Assembly (NCBI GenBank): GCA_051294375.1 | Contig: CM119269.1 | Location: 6,396,541 to 6,460,540, forward strand | Direction of reading: 5' to 3' | DNA: 64,000 bases | From: Paraspadella gotoi | Lineage: Eukaryota > Chaetognatha | In this document: piece after piece, positions 1-13,902 of the stretch | Numbering within the stretch: the first letter of the stretch is position 1 | Layout: each line of letters begins with the position of its first letter | Notes under the pieces: generated by a model | Databases searched by the model: none | The model's input: the letters and a program-made list of their open reading frames with translations, nothing else | What the model was told of the DNA's origin: nothing | Translations under genes and position numbers: made by a program

Positions 1-408
1 TTAGCCTTTCGTCGCCATCAGCGTCGCTCTTAATGGCATCGATGCCAGAATCGCAGCCGTCGTCGGTGCCATTTCTAATGGCGCAAAGGAGTCATTTTTG
101 AACTGACAATCGGAACTGAGAATATTTTTTTGATGACAAAGTCTTCATGAGGATATCATCGTCATTTCGGTCGTCGCTGTCATAATTGTCATTGTCATAG
201 CGTGAATTTGAATTTATTTCAATTTCGTTTTCACTCTCGCCATATATTTTATCAGCGTGAACCCAAACCCATTCTGGCCTACCAAATTCCAATCACCAAT
301 CGCCAATGGAATCGCTGCCATCTTCCAATGCCATTACGGTCGCCTTCCCGCCAGTCGCCTCTATCTTTGCCAGTATCCTCGATCCCATCGTCTTTTTTCT
401 TCGTCGCC

Positions 409-491
409 ATGGCAACCGATTTGCAAATCGATTTTGGCCCACGGGACTCGACGTCCGTGGCCTTTCGGCCATCGCGGCTGGAATCAGCCAA

Positions 492-523
<32 letters not shown>

Positions 524-546
524 ATGCGTTTAAAAGCGGACGCTAA
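409..546 (+). CDS. Candidate small ORF with poly-Ala tail (45 aa)
   Basis: A 45-codon ORF starts in a strong Kozak context (GCCATGGC). It begins MATDLQIDFGPRDSTS and ends in ten alanines encoded by a (GGC)n run, followed by DAFKSGR and a stop. The first 25 residues are not low-complexity, and the ATG context is the best in this region. There is no domain, no recognised family and no visible splice site that would extend it. It could be a first exon, an upstream ORF, or chance reading into a GGC microsatellite. Treat it as a weak candidate only. Confidence 0.18.
491..523 (+). repeat. (GGC)n microsatellite
   Basis: About eleven GGC units in a row; in the forward frame they encode the alanine run of the small ORF. 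Confidence 0.9.
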
Positions 547-670
547 ACAGTTGGCGCTTTTATAGCGAATCTTGTCTGCGAAGAGTGAATGTTTTTAGAG
601 GCAAGCCACTTTGCACGATGATAGCTCTCATCAAAAGAATAAAAAAAAAAAATAATGGGATTCTTCCGTG

Positions 671-724
671 ATGATTCATTGAGTGACATTCACATTGATG
701 ATTCATTGAGTGACATTCACATTG
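671..724 (+). repeat. 27-bp tandem duplication
   Basis: Two adjacent, identical 27-bp units beginning ATGATTCATTGAGTGACATT; the second starts at 698. There is no coding context. Confidence 0.85.
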
Positions 725-1887
725 AGGTTAACGACACGTGACGTCCTTGTTTCTCCTCTCATTCTCGTCAACACGATTGAAGAAGCTTGTCGCTGGTAAG
801 CAAGTGTGACGATATGGATCATTGGATTCTCTTGCTTGTTCGTCCTATTAACTGGGAATTCGTGGATGTCATAATTATCATACGCTAATAATCATACGCT
901 TATCATACACAAACAACTATCATACGCTACGTAACTATACCGAGTCTAGCTTAGTATTGTTGTTCCAAATTTGTCTTTGTTTAAAAAAAAAACAAAACAA
1001 AAAAACAAAAAAAACAAAAAAACGACGCTTTGTTCAAACGTCGCTCTTGAATAAAAAAACCAAATTTCAAATTCTCCCGCCGTTTTTTTTTTCCGAAGTC
1101 CGGCGCGCGTCGCTTTCAACCGAAATTCAGATTTTCATTATTAATTATCGTCGCGAATTTTATCCTTTTGCATCGGGATGAAAGAGAATATCTCGCGCCA
1201 CCACACCCCCCAATGTTGACGGATCACCACTCACCGCTCTCGGCTCCCCTCCCACCCCAAGGACCGGAATGAATAATTATGCGATGGTCCATTTCTTCCA
1301 GTTTCCCGGGCAATAACGCCGACGTCAACGCCGGCATCCTCGAGCGCGCTCGCCGAGGATCGAGATCGCTTTGCCGCGGCGTCGGGCGGCGTCGGGCGAC
1401 GGCGTCTTCATCGCCGGCGCCGTCGTCGTCCTCCGCGAAGACGCCATTGTCATCGTCGTAGCGCCAACGACGCCGGTTGACGCCGACCGACGCCGGGATA
1501 GAGATTAATGTTCCGGAAATGATTTCGCGAGACGCAAAGTTGTCGTCGTTGTCATATGCGGAGAGAGGTGATCGCAGGGGTCGGTTGTTGTTGTTGTTAT
1601 TGTTGTTGTTGTTGTTGGAGAACCGAGTCTCTTGATAAAAAAAATTCATGGGCGACTGAAGCTTGACCCGATTTTGCTTCGTCGTTCGGAAGGAAATCTT
1701 GGAAATTGTCGAAGTTTTAAAAAAGGAAAAAAGGAAAAAGGAAAAAAGGAAAAAAGGAAAAAGGCGACTGAAATTGTAAAAAAAAAAGGAAGATTGGGAA
1801 TGGCGCTCGTTTTTGAGCATGGAAATTGACGAATCTAAAAAAAAAAGCGAGCTGAACGAATGATTGCTACGTATCGACTTAATCGCT

Positions 1888-1988
1888 ACCTTGTCACAAC
1901 TCGTAGCGTTCCTGACACAACTCTGAGCGTTCCTGTCACAACTCTTAGCGTTCCTGTCACAACTCTTAGCTTTCCTGTCACAACTCCG
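1888..1988 (+). repeat. 21-bp minisatellite
   Basis: About five units of a 21-bp motif (core TTCCTGTCACAACTCTTAGC) with a few substitutions. Because 21 is a multiple of three, one minus-strand frame shows a 7-residue periodicity (SCDRNAK-like). That periodicity follows from the repeat and is not evidence for a protein. Confidence 0.85.
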
Positions 1989-2365
1989 TAACGAGGCGGA
2001 TGAAATTAAGTCCCGCATGACTTCGCCATCGATAAAAAAAATAAGAAAACTCTTCGCAGCAGAAAATACAGAAAAATCTCAGTAGCGTCAGATGGAGCGA
2101 GATAGCGACAGATGTTCCTCTTTTGTCTTTTGAGCGCATTAGATTCTAAACGAATACTAACGGCGGCGAAGGATGGGAGCAGCGACGGCGAGAGATGGTT
2201 ACAGACGGAAATATATGAGGCGGCAATATATTCTCACAGAATATGATGGTGACAGATGGTGACATATGGTGGTCCAATGATAGATTGTGACAGATGGAAA
2301 GAGAAAGAGAGAGAGACGGCGACGAAAGTTGACAGAAGAGGATTGCTTTGGAGAAGATGAAAACG

Positions 2366-2370
<5 letters not shown>

Positions 2371-2447
<77 letters not shown>
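2371..2447 (+). repeat. (GA)n microsatellite at the copy A boundary
   Basis: About 38 GA units. Copy B begins inside the equivalent tract right after the 25-N gap, so the misjoin or duplication boundary lies in this microsatellite. Confidence 0.9.
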
Positions 2448-2450
<3 letters not shown>

Positions 2451-4102
2451 GCATTCTCTTTTGTTGTTTGTTTTCATCTTGAATTGATGTTTATTTCCGA
2501 TGTCTTTGCGGTTGAGATCATCGTCTTCTGCAATCGTTTAAACGTCTCGTCTCGTCGTCGTCGTCGTCGTCGTCGATCACGTGATTATCGTCGTCGTCGT
2601 CGTCTTTATCGTCTTGAGTCTTTCAGGGTTTTCGTCCTTGTTGCTTCGTTATCGCCGAGTGTGCTGGCGTAAGGACGCTGCTCCCTTTCCTCGTCTGTCC
2701 TTTGGATCCCTTTTCTTCCACTTTTCTTTTTTAATCTTTTCTTTTATTTTCTTCAGTCTTTCCTTTCTTTACTTCTTTCCTTCATTTTTATCGACTTTTC
2801 TCCTTCATTTTCATTTTCTTTTTTCTTTCCACAACTTTCTTATTCAGATCTTTCTTGTTATTTTCTTCAGTCTTTCCTCTCTTTTACTTCTTCCTTCATT
2901 TTATCCGACTTTTCTCCTTCAATTTATTTCTTTTTCTTCTACAACTTTTTCTTTCCTCTAATTTTCCTCCCTTACATAACTTTATCTTCATTCCTCCCAC
3001 CATTCCTATTCTTTTTTCCTCCACTCGACATTTTTCTTGGAATCGCCTCTCCTTTTCTCGCCTTTTAGCAACCGCTCCCTTTTCCTCCACGGAAAACGTT
3101 TCTTCCCCCCATCCCGCAATTTCTGAGCAGAAGAATCACGCTTCTATTTCTTTTATCCTTTTAAGTTTTATCTTTTTCCGTCTTTAAATCTTCCTACATC
3201 TATAATCATTTACTTCATTCACGAGTATCCGTAATGAGCAAGCAACCTACTGACATTTTAAAGACCCAAGGACCATCCATACTCCAATACCCCCGGCGCA
3301 TACTCCTCGCGCTAAAGACACCTCCCTTAGCAACTCTCCCTACGCACCTCCCTAGCACGCTCCCTAGCACCCTCCAAGCAAACTCTTTCTCTCGGCGTCA
3401 GTCACAGTTTGCCTTGCCGGCCTTCATAATCGCCTCGCAATGGACGGGAAGCTATTACTACATTTCCTCGGAAGAGCTTTAATAAATATTGAATAGATAG
3501 CCTTTAGTTTAATCAGGTTCCCATTGTATAGTAAAACCAAAGTCGTTTGTAAATAAGTTTACAAAAAAAAAAGTCGGCCATATATGTTTTATAAGCGAAA
3601 TATCGCTTTGATCTTTTGTTTTCGAGGTTAAACCGGCATCAAAAAGAGAAAGAAAAGCAGAGCAAAAAAAAAAAGTCAATGGCGCTTTTAGTTTTACTGT
3701 CAAGGTCAAGTTTTAGATTGGGTTAAACGACGCAAAACAAAAATCAACCTTGATCTTTTGTTTTCGAGTACGTTTTTTTTCTTCAATACTTGTTTTTTAA
3801 GTACGACTTTTTCATAATTTAACGGCGATTTGTTAATAAAATTGACTTGGTTTCAATATGGACAAAAATTCGCGATAAATGATACATTAAACCTCGTCAA
3901 AATATATAATTTTACATTTACAGTTCCGAAGACAACGAATGAATCCCAGATATTTCAAACATAAAAATTGTCATAAATGTTATCTTTTAGTCGCAAGACA
4001 GAAAAAACCCTCAGCTGTGGTCAAAAAAATGTTATTTACAAAATTTATTATTTTTATTTTTTATTAAAATTTCAAAAAAAAAAAAAAAAAAAAACTGATT
4101 AC

Positions 4103-5547
4103 CGGCGACGTTGAGGTTGACCTCCCGACTGATTTTTCGGATCCGTAGAAACTTGACATTCGTAGACGCCGGCGTCCTCCGGTTGAATGTTGGAAAATCT
4201 GGAGGTTCCAATCTGTTTGTTGTCCAGATGGAGGACGCGATAGCGATTTGTCTGACAATGGGGGGCGGAGGGGGGGGGGGTAATAGTTTAGATGACTAAC
4301 GAATGACTAACGGAATGTCTAACGGGCGGTTGTGACATAACAAATAGAATCGCAAGGCTTTGTTATTTTTTGTTTGTTTTTTTAAATAAAAATAATTAAT
4401 AAAATCTCTCTCTCTCTCTCTCTCTCTGCTCTCTCTCTCTCTTTCTCTCTTCTCTCTCTCTTTCTCTCTCTCCGCTCCTTCTCTCTCTCTCTCTCTCTCT
4501 CTCCTTCTCTCTCATCTCTCTCTCTCTCTCTCTCTCATCTCTTCTCTCTCTCTCACCCGAAGCAAAAGTAAATCGCCGAGGTGAGAATATGCAAATGGTT
4601 TTTCGAACCAAGATACCTGGAAAGGAAAGTTGCGGATTATATTTTTAAATCACGAAATAAAATATCTTCTTGCAGACAATATAATATACAATATATATAA
4701 TAATCACATGATAATACGAACACAGGAAATAGATAGATCTGATTGTCTCGCTGTCTCGCTTGATATTTTTGCCTTTTTTCTCTCTTGACCAATCAGAGAG
4801 GCGTCTTCCCTCAGGGAACGACGAGAGAGGAAGAGACAATCAGATCCATCTCTCTATTTCTGCGTTGATACTTAATAAGTATTACTTACAGTGTAGGGAC
4901 CAAATCTTAGACAGTACATCTGAGATAGGTCGTCGAACCTAAACCAATCACAAATAACTTGAGACTGATATGTAAAAAATTATAAATACGGAGTATACAA
5001 AACTCTTATTGCTAATTGATAAATATTGAAAATATTGCCGCGAACGTATCGTAATTAATTATAAATTATAAAAAAATTATTACGATCAACATCATGGCTT
5101 CTACATTTCATTTTTCGGAATTCACAGATTTCACATCCACTCCCGTCCCCCACAGGCTCCCCCTTCTCACACCTGGACTTGAAGCAACAACGTTGAGGGT
5201 TCCACGAAGCGTGGCATCGGCCCCGGGGTTCCAGCATCATGTCGCCGGCACCCGGCCCCCGGGGATTCGCATAGGCCGTTAGGCCCCTACGACCCCGGGG
5301 GGACCGAGGCTCTTGACTTGAGGATCGCTCGAGCGCTTGAGAGTTCGGTGGCCGGTCGGCCGAGCGCTTGAGGGTCTCGGGCTTTTGGGGCAAAGGGTGG
5401 GAGGCGCGGGTGAAGACTGTCGGGAGAGGGGGGGTGTGACCGAAGAGGCGGTTTGGAGGCGTAAGGGGAAAAGGGCGGAAAAGGGGAGAAAAGAAAATAA
5501 ATATTGAAACGTTGAAAAATGATTAAAAAGTGTGACGATTCATTCAT
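4103..5547 (-). pseudogene. Dpr-like Ig gene, copy A (frames broken)
   Basis: Counterpart of the Ig gene at 10228-11969. Three exon-like blocks are present: about 5173-5547 (N-terminal, donor GTGTGAG), 4557-4616 (W-V-R to HILTV strand, GTGAGAG donor) and 4103-4251 (C-terminal half of the Ig domain, acceptor GTCAG, donor GTAATT). All three carry one-base indels against copy B. The middle exon is 60 bp against 64 bp, losing one G in the WVR codons and the G of the GTC valine codon. Conversely, copy A keeps TCTACG after CAAGTT, which restores the STDP segment that copy B has lost. The two copies together imply a once-open Ig exon, so many breaks are probably sequencing errors. It is annotated as broken because the sequence as given cannot be translated through. 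Confidence 0.6.
4404..4555 (-). repeat. Interrupted (GA)n tract in an intron
   Basis: CT-rich on the plus strand, interrupted by TT and AT. It occupies the intron between two Ig exons of copy A and starts at the 5' splice site. Confidence 0.8.
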
Positions 5548-5729
5548 TCCACCGAAAAATCCATTTTAATCTCGTAAAATTCTATAGGGAGTTGACGCTC
5601 TGACTCCGGTCTCACAATTTTTTCTCGGTAGTGGGAAGGAGAGAGGTGGGGCAGGGCGAAAGGTAATTTCTTTTTTTTGACTATTCTAAATGATTTTTAA
5701 GTTGTGGAAGTGGAGAAGGTTCGAAAGAA

Positions 5730-5766
<37 letters not shown>

Positions 5767-6149
5767 GAGATTAGATAGAGAGAGAGAGAGAGAGAGAGAG
5801 ATTGAGAGGCGGACCGGCGATAGAATCACACCGCCTTCAATCCGCAATCCCCATTGGTTCAGCAGTTGTTCCATCCATTCCCCGGTGTGGCTTAGCGTTA
5901 CGCTCTATTGTACCGCGTCACTGGCTGGAGCGATATTAAATTGACTTTTGAAAACGAAAATGCGTAAACCATGAAAAAATCGATTACTTATGACCCAATA
6001 TGTACATATTTGAACCGCAGCGCAAGCTTTCGCATAGGGCCGCACCAGGGCGCCGTGGAGGCGCCGCTTAAGAGCGCCGTAGAAGTGCCATTCGATGTTG
6101 AGCGCAGAATCTCAGCATTTACCAGTGACTCTCACCGGAAGTCAAGGAT

Positions 6150-6213
<64 letters not shown>

Positions 6214-6385
6214 TCCCCTTTACCCTCTGCGGAGAAAGGCGGAGGCTTCAATATCAAATTTAATGGAGTCTGCGGGACTTAAAGACGCTTAGAAGTGGCT
6301 TTGGCCCAGAGTTAACGAGACAGATTCCGGATCGAACGTTCCGCCGCTTTTCATTTTCAGTCTAGGTCTCTCTCTCGACTCTCTC

Positions 6386-6451
<66 letters not shown>

Positions 6452-6940
6452 TCTTGCGATCAATTTTCGACCTTAAACATACCATTTTGATAATTATATA
6501 CCTGAGAGTTGATATTTATGAACTCTAATCTTGACTTAGTTTTATGTTGTGAGGATGAGCGGCGTGAGCGTGAAGTGACTGGTTCACGAGCCTCGATGAA
6601 AATTAGTCTCATTAATCATGAACGCAATCGCAACTGGTGAACATCGCAAACAGCAGCGAACAGCAATTTCAGCAGCAACGATGACGGGCGACGTCACATT
6701 GACTTGACTGATCGCAGCTGTGATATAGGAAAAGAAGATGATTACAAATATAATTAATATAGAATATATTTGTGATATTAATTATTATAAGTACATTGGT
6801 CTTCTTTGGAGAGAAATAATTAATATCGAGAATAACGGTCAGGTATATTGAAAAAAAGAGAAGATGAGGAAGAGGAGAAAAGCAGTTGGAGAAAGAAAAA
6901 GAAGAAGAAGAAGAAGAAGAAGAAGAAGAAGAAGAAGAAA

Positions 6941-6983
<43 letters not shown>

Positions 6984-7446
6984 GAAAAGGACAGGAAAGT
7001 CAAAGCAGTAAAAAAGAAGGAAAGGAAATTAAAAGACAAGGTTTTTAAATTGTTCGAGCGAGCCACGTATTGATGATGATTTGCTGTTTTTGAAAATTTT
7101 GAGCAAGACTGGTTTTTCCCGATATGATGGAAAGTAATTAAAAAGTATGAAAAAAAGCTGCCGAGCTAGTTTATATTTTCCTCTTTCTCTATTGTTTTCA
7201 TTTCTTTTTTTATATCTTTAAAATATATAATTCAATTTTTGTACGGTTCATGAAGTTACTACAACGTCATTTAATGTTCAATGTAAACACAAAATAAGTT
7301 AAAACATATTTATTTCATTATATTTTTCAAATGTTAATTGTACAAAACATCTCAAAATTCAAATTTTTAAATGTGATTTATTCTTCCAATTTTGAAACAA
7401 TCAAGCAAAAAAGGTCCATCGGGTGTTGACCGCCCGAAACAAGCGA

Positions 7447-8236
7447 TCAAGCAAAGGGCTCTATGGTATGACCGCTCAAACCTCGCCATCTTGCGTTGAT
7501 CGACCACAAAGAACTTGTCAGACTCCATAAGGCTTTCATCTTGGGCTCGTCCAACATGCGTTGATGGTAAGCCCTTCAGCTTTGGAAACGCATCCAGCAT
7601 CCGGGTTTAAATAGCTGATGGACGTCGAACATCTCGAAGAAAAAAAGTCGGCCCAAGTGATGCTCTCTCTGCCATCCAGGGATGGTCGCCGAGGTACTTC
7701 TCAAAAGGCTCCAACTTCTGACAAGAGCTTCAAACGTACTTGGTCGCCTCTTCCGAGAATCCCCTCGCCGGAGCCGTAGCAAAGTCGGACCCAACCAGAG
7801 CGGAAATGATTACTGCTCTGCAGCGAGGTCGGAAGCTGGGGGGATGAAACATTTCCATTGATAGATTCATTAATAAAATAAATATTCATTTTAAAATTTA
7901 CATTGTAATGTTATTCTGTATACCCCAACAGCTCAACCCCCTCCTTCTCTGACGGTCTTCTCCGCATCAGTCTTGCCCAACATATCGTATTTTCGCGCAA
8001 AGTGGCGCAAAATGGCGCAGCTTTGAGTCAGCACCACGTCGCCGTTCTTGTAATAAGGCAGATTCGGGAAATCTAGACCGAGTTGAACTTTTCTTCGTCA
8101 AGCGGCGGGACTAAAACTCAGGACCGTCAGTCACATCGTATCGGAACGTCTTCGAAATCCTCGCACGCGTAGCCAGCAGCATGCGGATCGGCTGCGCCAG
8201 ACGCGTATTTTCCAGTAGCCCATACGTGGATGGCAT
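7447..8236 (-). pseudogene. GST Mu-class, copy A (multiple frameshifts)
   Basis: Aligns end to end with the intact GST at 13903-14713, from ATG (8236) to the equivalent stop (7447). It carries many one-base losses, for example AGCCAGCAGC for AGCCCAGCAGC near the start, GCGCAAAG for GCGCCAAG in the helix region, and a missing G before CATCCGGG. The 124-bp-type intron is recognisable around 7838-7950. No frame stays open for more than a fraction of the domain. Because the lesions are almost all single-base and sit beside a 25-N gap, uncorrected assembly error is at least as likely as real pseudogenisation. Confidence 0.7.
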
Positions 8237-8433
8237 GATGGATAATAGAGATAGAGAAAAGATTGAGAGAGAGACGACGCGAAAATCTGAGGACTGGCGA
8301 TGGAAAAGGAGGGAAGATTTGATTTGGAATTTTCTTTATACTATATATATCGTGAAAAACGGTTAACACAAACAGGTAAATTTTTGAATGCAATAAAATA
8401 CAATGTTCATAAAACGATAAAAATAAGTTATAA

Positions 8434-8458
8434 NNNNNNNNNNNNNNNNNNNNNNNNN
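8434..8458. other. Assembly gap, 25 N
   Basis: Exactly 25 Ns between copies A and B of the duplicated locus. The identical gap length recurs at 36239-36263 between another pair of direct copies. Confidence 0.98.
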
Positions 8459-8494
<36 letters not shown>

Positions 8495-8585
8495 GCGCAT
8501 TCTCTTTTTGTTGTTTGTTTTCAATCTTGAATTGATGTTTATTTTCCGATGTCTTTGCGGTTGAGATCATCGTCTTTCTGCAATC

Positions 8586-8592
8586 GTTTAAA

Positions 8593-8623
<31 letters not shown>

Positions 8624-8660
8624 CTCGTCGGTCACGTGATTATCGTCGTCGTCGTCTTTA
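8586..8660 (+). repeat. (CGT)n array, copy B
   Basis: CGTCGT reiterations in two blocks separated by CGGTCACGTGATTAT; the matching array in copy A is at about 2551-2612. Confidence 0.85.
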
Positions 8661-8829
8661 TCTCTTGGAGTCTTTCAGGGTTTTCGTCCTTGTTGCTTCG
8701 TTATCGCCGAGTGTTGCTGGCGTAAGGACGCTGCCTCCCTTTCCTCGTCTGTCCTTTGGACTCCCTTTTCTTCCACTTTTCTTTTTCTAATCTTTTCTTT
8801 TATTTTCTTCAGTCTTTCCTCTCTTTACT

Positions 8830-9023
8830 NNNNNNNNNNNNNNNNNNNNNNNNNNNNNNNNNNNNNNNNNNNNNNNNNNNNNNNNNNNNNNNNNNNNNNN
8901 NNNNNNNNNNNNNNNNNNNNNNNNNNNNNNNNNNNNNNNNNNNNNNNNNNNNNNNNNNNNNNNNNNNNNNNNNNNNNNNNNNNNNNNNNNNNNNNNNNNN
9001 NNNNNNNNNNNNNNNNNNNNNNN
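8830..9023. other. Assembly gap, 194 N
   Basis: Gap inside copy B in a CT/T-rich block. Copy A reads through the equivalent place (about 2775-2910), where the T-rich block contains two tandem copies of a roughly 110-bp unit, which may explain the failed short-read assembly. Confidence 0.95.
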
Positions 9024-10227
9024 ATCGACTTTTTCTCCTTCATTTTATTTTCTTTTTTCTTTCTACAACTTTTCTTTCCTCTAATCTTTCCTCCCTTTAC
9101 ATAACTTTATCTTCATTCCTCCCACAAATTCCTCTTCTTTTTTCCTCCACTCGACATTTTTCTTGGAATCGCCTCTCCTTTTCTCGCCTTTTAGCAACCG
9201 CTCCTTTTTCCTCCACGGAAAACGTTTCTTTCCCCCATTTCCCGCAATTTCTGAGCAGAAGAATCACGCTTCTATTTCTTTTATCCTTTTAAGTTTTATC
9301 TTTTCTCCGTCTTTAAATCTTCCTACATCTATAATCATTTACTTCATTCACGAGATATCCGTAATGAGCAAGCAACCTAACTGTACATTTTAAAGACCCA
9401 AGGACATCCATACTCCCATACCCCGGCGCATACTTCTCGCGCTAAAGACACCTCCCTAGCAACTCTCCCTAGCACCTCCCTAGCACCTCCCTAGCACCTC
9501 CCAAGCAACTCTTTCTCTCGGCGTCAGTCAGTTTGCCTTCCGCCTTCATAATCGCCTCGACAAGGACGGGAAGCTATTACTACATTTCCATCGGAAGAGC
9601 TTAATTAAATTTGAATAATAGTTTAGTTAATCAGGTTCCCATTGTATAGTAAAACCAAAGTCGTTTGTCAAATAAGTTTTACAAAAAAAAAAGTCGGCCA
9701 TATATGTTTTATAAGCGAAATATCGCTTTTGATCTTTTGTTTTTCGAGGTTAAACCGGCATCAAAAAAGAGAAAGAAAAGCAGAGCAAAAAAAAAAAGTC
9801 AATGGCGCTTTTAGTTTTACTGTCAAGGTCAAGTTTTAGAATTGGGGTTAAACGACGCAAAACAAAAATCAACCTTGATCTTTTGTTTTCGAGTACGTTT
9901 TTTTTTCTTCAATACTTTGTTTTTTAAGTACGACTTTTTCATAATTTAACGGCGATTTGTTTAATAAAATTGACTTGGTTTCAAATATGGACAAAAATTC
10001 GCGATAAATGATACATTAAACCTCGTCAAAATATATAATTTTACATTTACAGTTCCGAAGACAACGAATGAATCCCCAGATATTTCAACATAAAAATGTC
10101 ATAAATGTTATCTTTTAGTCGCAAGACAGAAAATAACCCCTCAGGCTGTGGTCAAAAAATGTTTATTTACAAAATTTATTATTTTTATTTATTTATTATT
10201 TCAAAAAAAAAAAACAAACTGAATTAC

Positions 10228-11969
<1,742 letters not shown>

Positions 11970-12146
11970 TCCACGAAAAATCCATTTTAATCTCGTAAAA
12001 TTCTATAGGGAGTTGACGCTCTGACTTCCGGTCCTCACAATTTTTTCTCCGGTAGTGGGAAGGAGAGGGTGGGGCAGGGCGGAAAGGTAATTTCTTTGTT
12101 TGACTATTCTAAATGATTTTTAAAGTTGTGGAAGTGGAGAGGTTCG

Positions 12147-12147
12147 A

Positions 12148-12201
<54 letters not shown>
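12147..12201 (+). repeat. (GA)n microsatellite
   Basis: Dinucleotide run between the GC-rich Ig exon and the GST gene; the counterpart in copy A is at about 5727-5802 with different interruptions. Confidence 0.85.
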
Positions 12202-12206
<5 letters not shown>

Positions 12207-12558
12207 GGCGGACCGGCGATAGAATCACACCGCCTCAAATCCGCAAATCCCCATTGGTTCAGCAGTTGTTCCATCCATCCCCGCGTTGGCTTAGCGTTAC
12301 GCTACTATTGTAACCGCGTCACTGGCAGGAGCGATATTAAAATTGACTTTGGAAAACGAAAAATGCGTAAACCATGAAAAAATCGATTACTTATGACCCA
12401 ATATGTACATATTTGAACCGCAGCTGCAAGCTTTCGCATAGGGCCGCACCAGGGCGCCGTTGGAGGGCGCCGCTTTAAGAGCGCCGTGAAGAAGTGCCAT
12501 TCGATGTTGAGCGCAGAATCTCAGCATCTTAACCAGTGACTCTCACCGGAAGTCAAGG

Positions 12559-12559
<1 letters not shown>

Positions 12560-12600
<41 letters not shown>

Positions 12601-12776
12601 TCCCCCTTTACCCTCTGGCGGAGAAAGGCGGAGGCTTCAATATGCAAATTTAATTGAGTCTGCGGGACTTAAGACGCTTAGAAGTGGCTTTGGCCCCAGA
12701 GTTAACGAGACAAGATTCCGGATCGAACGTTCGCCCGCTTTTCATTTTCAGTCTAGTCTCTCTCTCTGACTCTCTC

Positions 12777-12823
<47 letters not shown>
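12560..12823 (-). repeat. Two (GA)n tracts flanking a short unique spacer
   Basis: CT runs at about 12560-12598 and 12758-12823 (plus strand) bracket ~160 bp of non-repetitive sequence; copy A has the same pair at about 6150-6212 and 6365-6450. No gene was seen in the spacer. Confidence 0.8.
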
Positions 12824-12824
<1 letters not shown>

Positions 12825-13245
12825 TGCGATCAATTTTCGACCTTAAACGATAGCCATTTTGATAATTAATATAACTGAGAGTTGATATTTTATGAACTCT
12901 AATATTTAATTAATTTATGTTGTGAGGTGAGCGGCGATGAGCGGTGAAGTGACTGGTTCACGAGCCCTCAGATGAAAATTAGTCTCATTAATCATGAACG
13001 CAAATCGCAACTGTGAACATCGCAAACAGCAGCGAACAGCAATCAGCAGCAACGATGACGGGCGACGTCACATTGACTTTGACGATCGCAGCTGTGAATA
13101 TCGGAAAAGAAGATGATTACAAATATAATTAAATATAGAAATATATTTGTGATATTAATTATTATAAGTACATTGGTCTTCTTGGGAGAGAAATAATTAA
13201 ATATCGAGAATAACTGTCAGGTAATATTGGACAAAAAAGAGAAGG

Positions 13246-13386
13246 ATGAGGAAGAGGAGAAAAGCAGTTGAGAGAAGAAAGAAGAAGAAGAGGAAGAGGA
13301 AAGAAGAAGAAGAAGAAGAAGAAGAAAGAAGAAGAAGAAGAAGAGAAGAAGAGAAGAGAAGAAGAGAAGAAGAAGAAGAAGAAGAA

Positions 13387-13425
<39 letters not shown>
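13246..13425 (+). repeat. (GAA)n/(GA)n purine tract
   Basis: Polypurine block of GAA, GAAGA and GA units downstream (3') of the GST gene. It gives spurious Lys/Glu/Arg-rich frames. A shortened version lies at 6860-6990 in copy A, and a residue of it at 42308-42338 beside the inverted GST copy. Confidence 0.85.
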
Positions 13426-13427
<2 letters not shown>

Positions 13428-13902
13428 AAAAGGACAGGAAAGTCAAACAGTAAAAAAGAAGGAAAGGAAATTAAAAGACAAGGTTTTAAAATTGTTCGAG
13501 CGAGCACGTATGATGATGATTGCTGCTTTATTTGAAAATTTTGAGCAAGACTGGTTTTTCCCGAATATGATGGAAAAGTAATTAAAAAGTAAGTGAAAAA
13601 AAGCTGCCGAGCTGAGTTATATTTTCCTTCTTTCTCTATTTGTTTCATTTCTTTTTTATTTTATCTTTAAATATTATAATTCAAATTTTTGTACGGTTCA
13701 TTGAAGTTACTACAACGTCATTTAATGTTCAATGTAAACACAAAATAAGTTAAAACATATTTATTTCATTTATTGTTTTCAAATGTTAATTGTACAAAAC
13801 ATCTCAAAAATTCAAATTTTTAAACTGTGATTTATTCTTCCAATTTTGAAACAATCAAGCAAAAAAGGTTCCATCGGGTGTTGACCGCCCGAAGACAAGC
13901 GA

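Larger units (their letters stand above)
1..2369. other. Non-repeated left flank without a clear gene
   Basis: Apart from the small ORF and tandem repeats listed separately, I recognise no gene here. The stretch 1210-1620 is rich in CGTCG/GGCG trinucleotides and gives long but compositionally biased frames on both strands. 1630-1850 is A-rich with GGAAAAA reiterations. The 264-codon minus-strand frame at 1224-2018 runs through the trinucleotide tract, a TTG run and the 21-bp repeat, so it is read as chance rather than coding. Confidence 0.5.
2370..8433 (+). repeat. Direct duplication, copy A (indel-rich)
   Basis: Nearly the whole segment realigns to 8459-14905 in the same order and orientation: GA tract, CGT array, T-rich block, Ig exons, GC-rich exon, GA tracts, GAA/GA block, GST gene. 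Differences are mainly single-base gains and losses, often in homopolymers. Copy A breaks the GST frame repeatedly where copy B is open. Copy A ends abruptly at a 25-N gap with AAATAAGTTATAA; the same string in copy B (ending about 14905) runs on into unique sequence. Copy A also contains the stretch missing under the 194-N gap of copy B. The likeliest reading is an unmerged overlap of contig ends or haplotypes, with A built from uncorrected long reads. A true recent tandem duplication is possible. Confidence 0.85.

Noticed and set aside
1224-2018. 264-codon minus-strand frame with a 7-residue repeat
   Set aside because: Built from a 21-bp minisatellite, A-rich tracts, a TTG run and trinucleotide DNA; no domain-like segment.
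5150-5480. GC-rich collagen-like reading frames on the plus strand
   Set aside because: The minus strand better explains this block as the N-terminal exon of the Ig gene, with a signal-like stretch and a splice donor.
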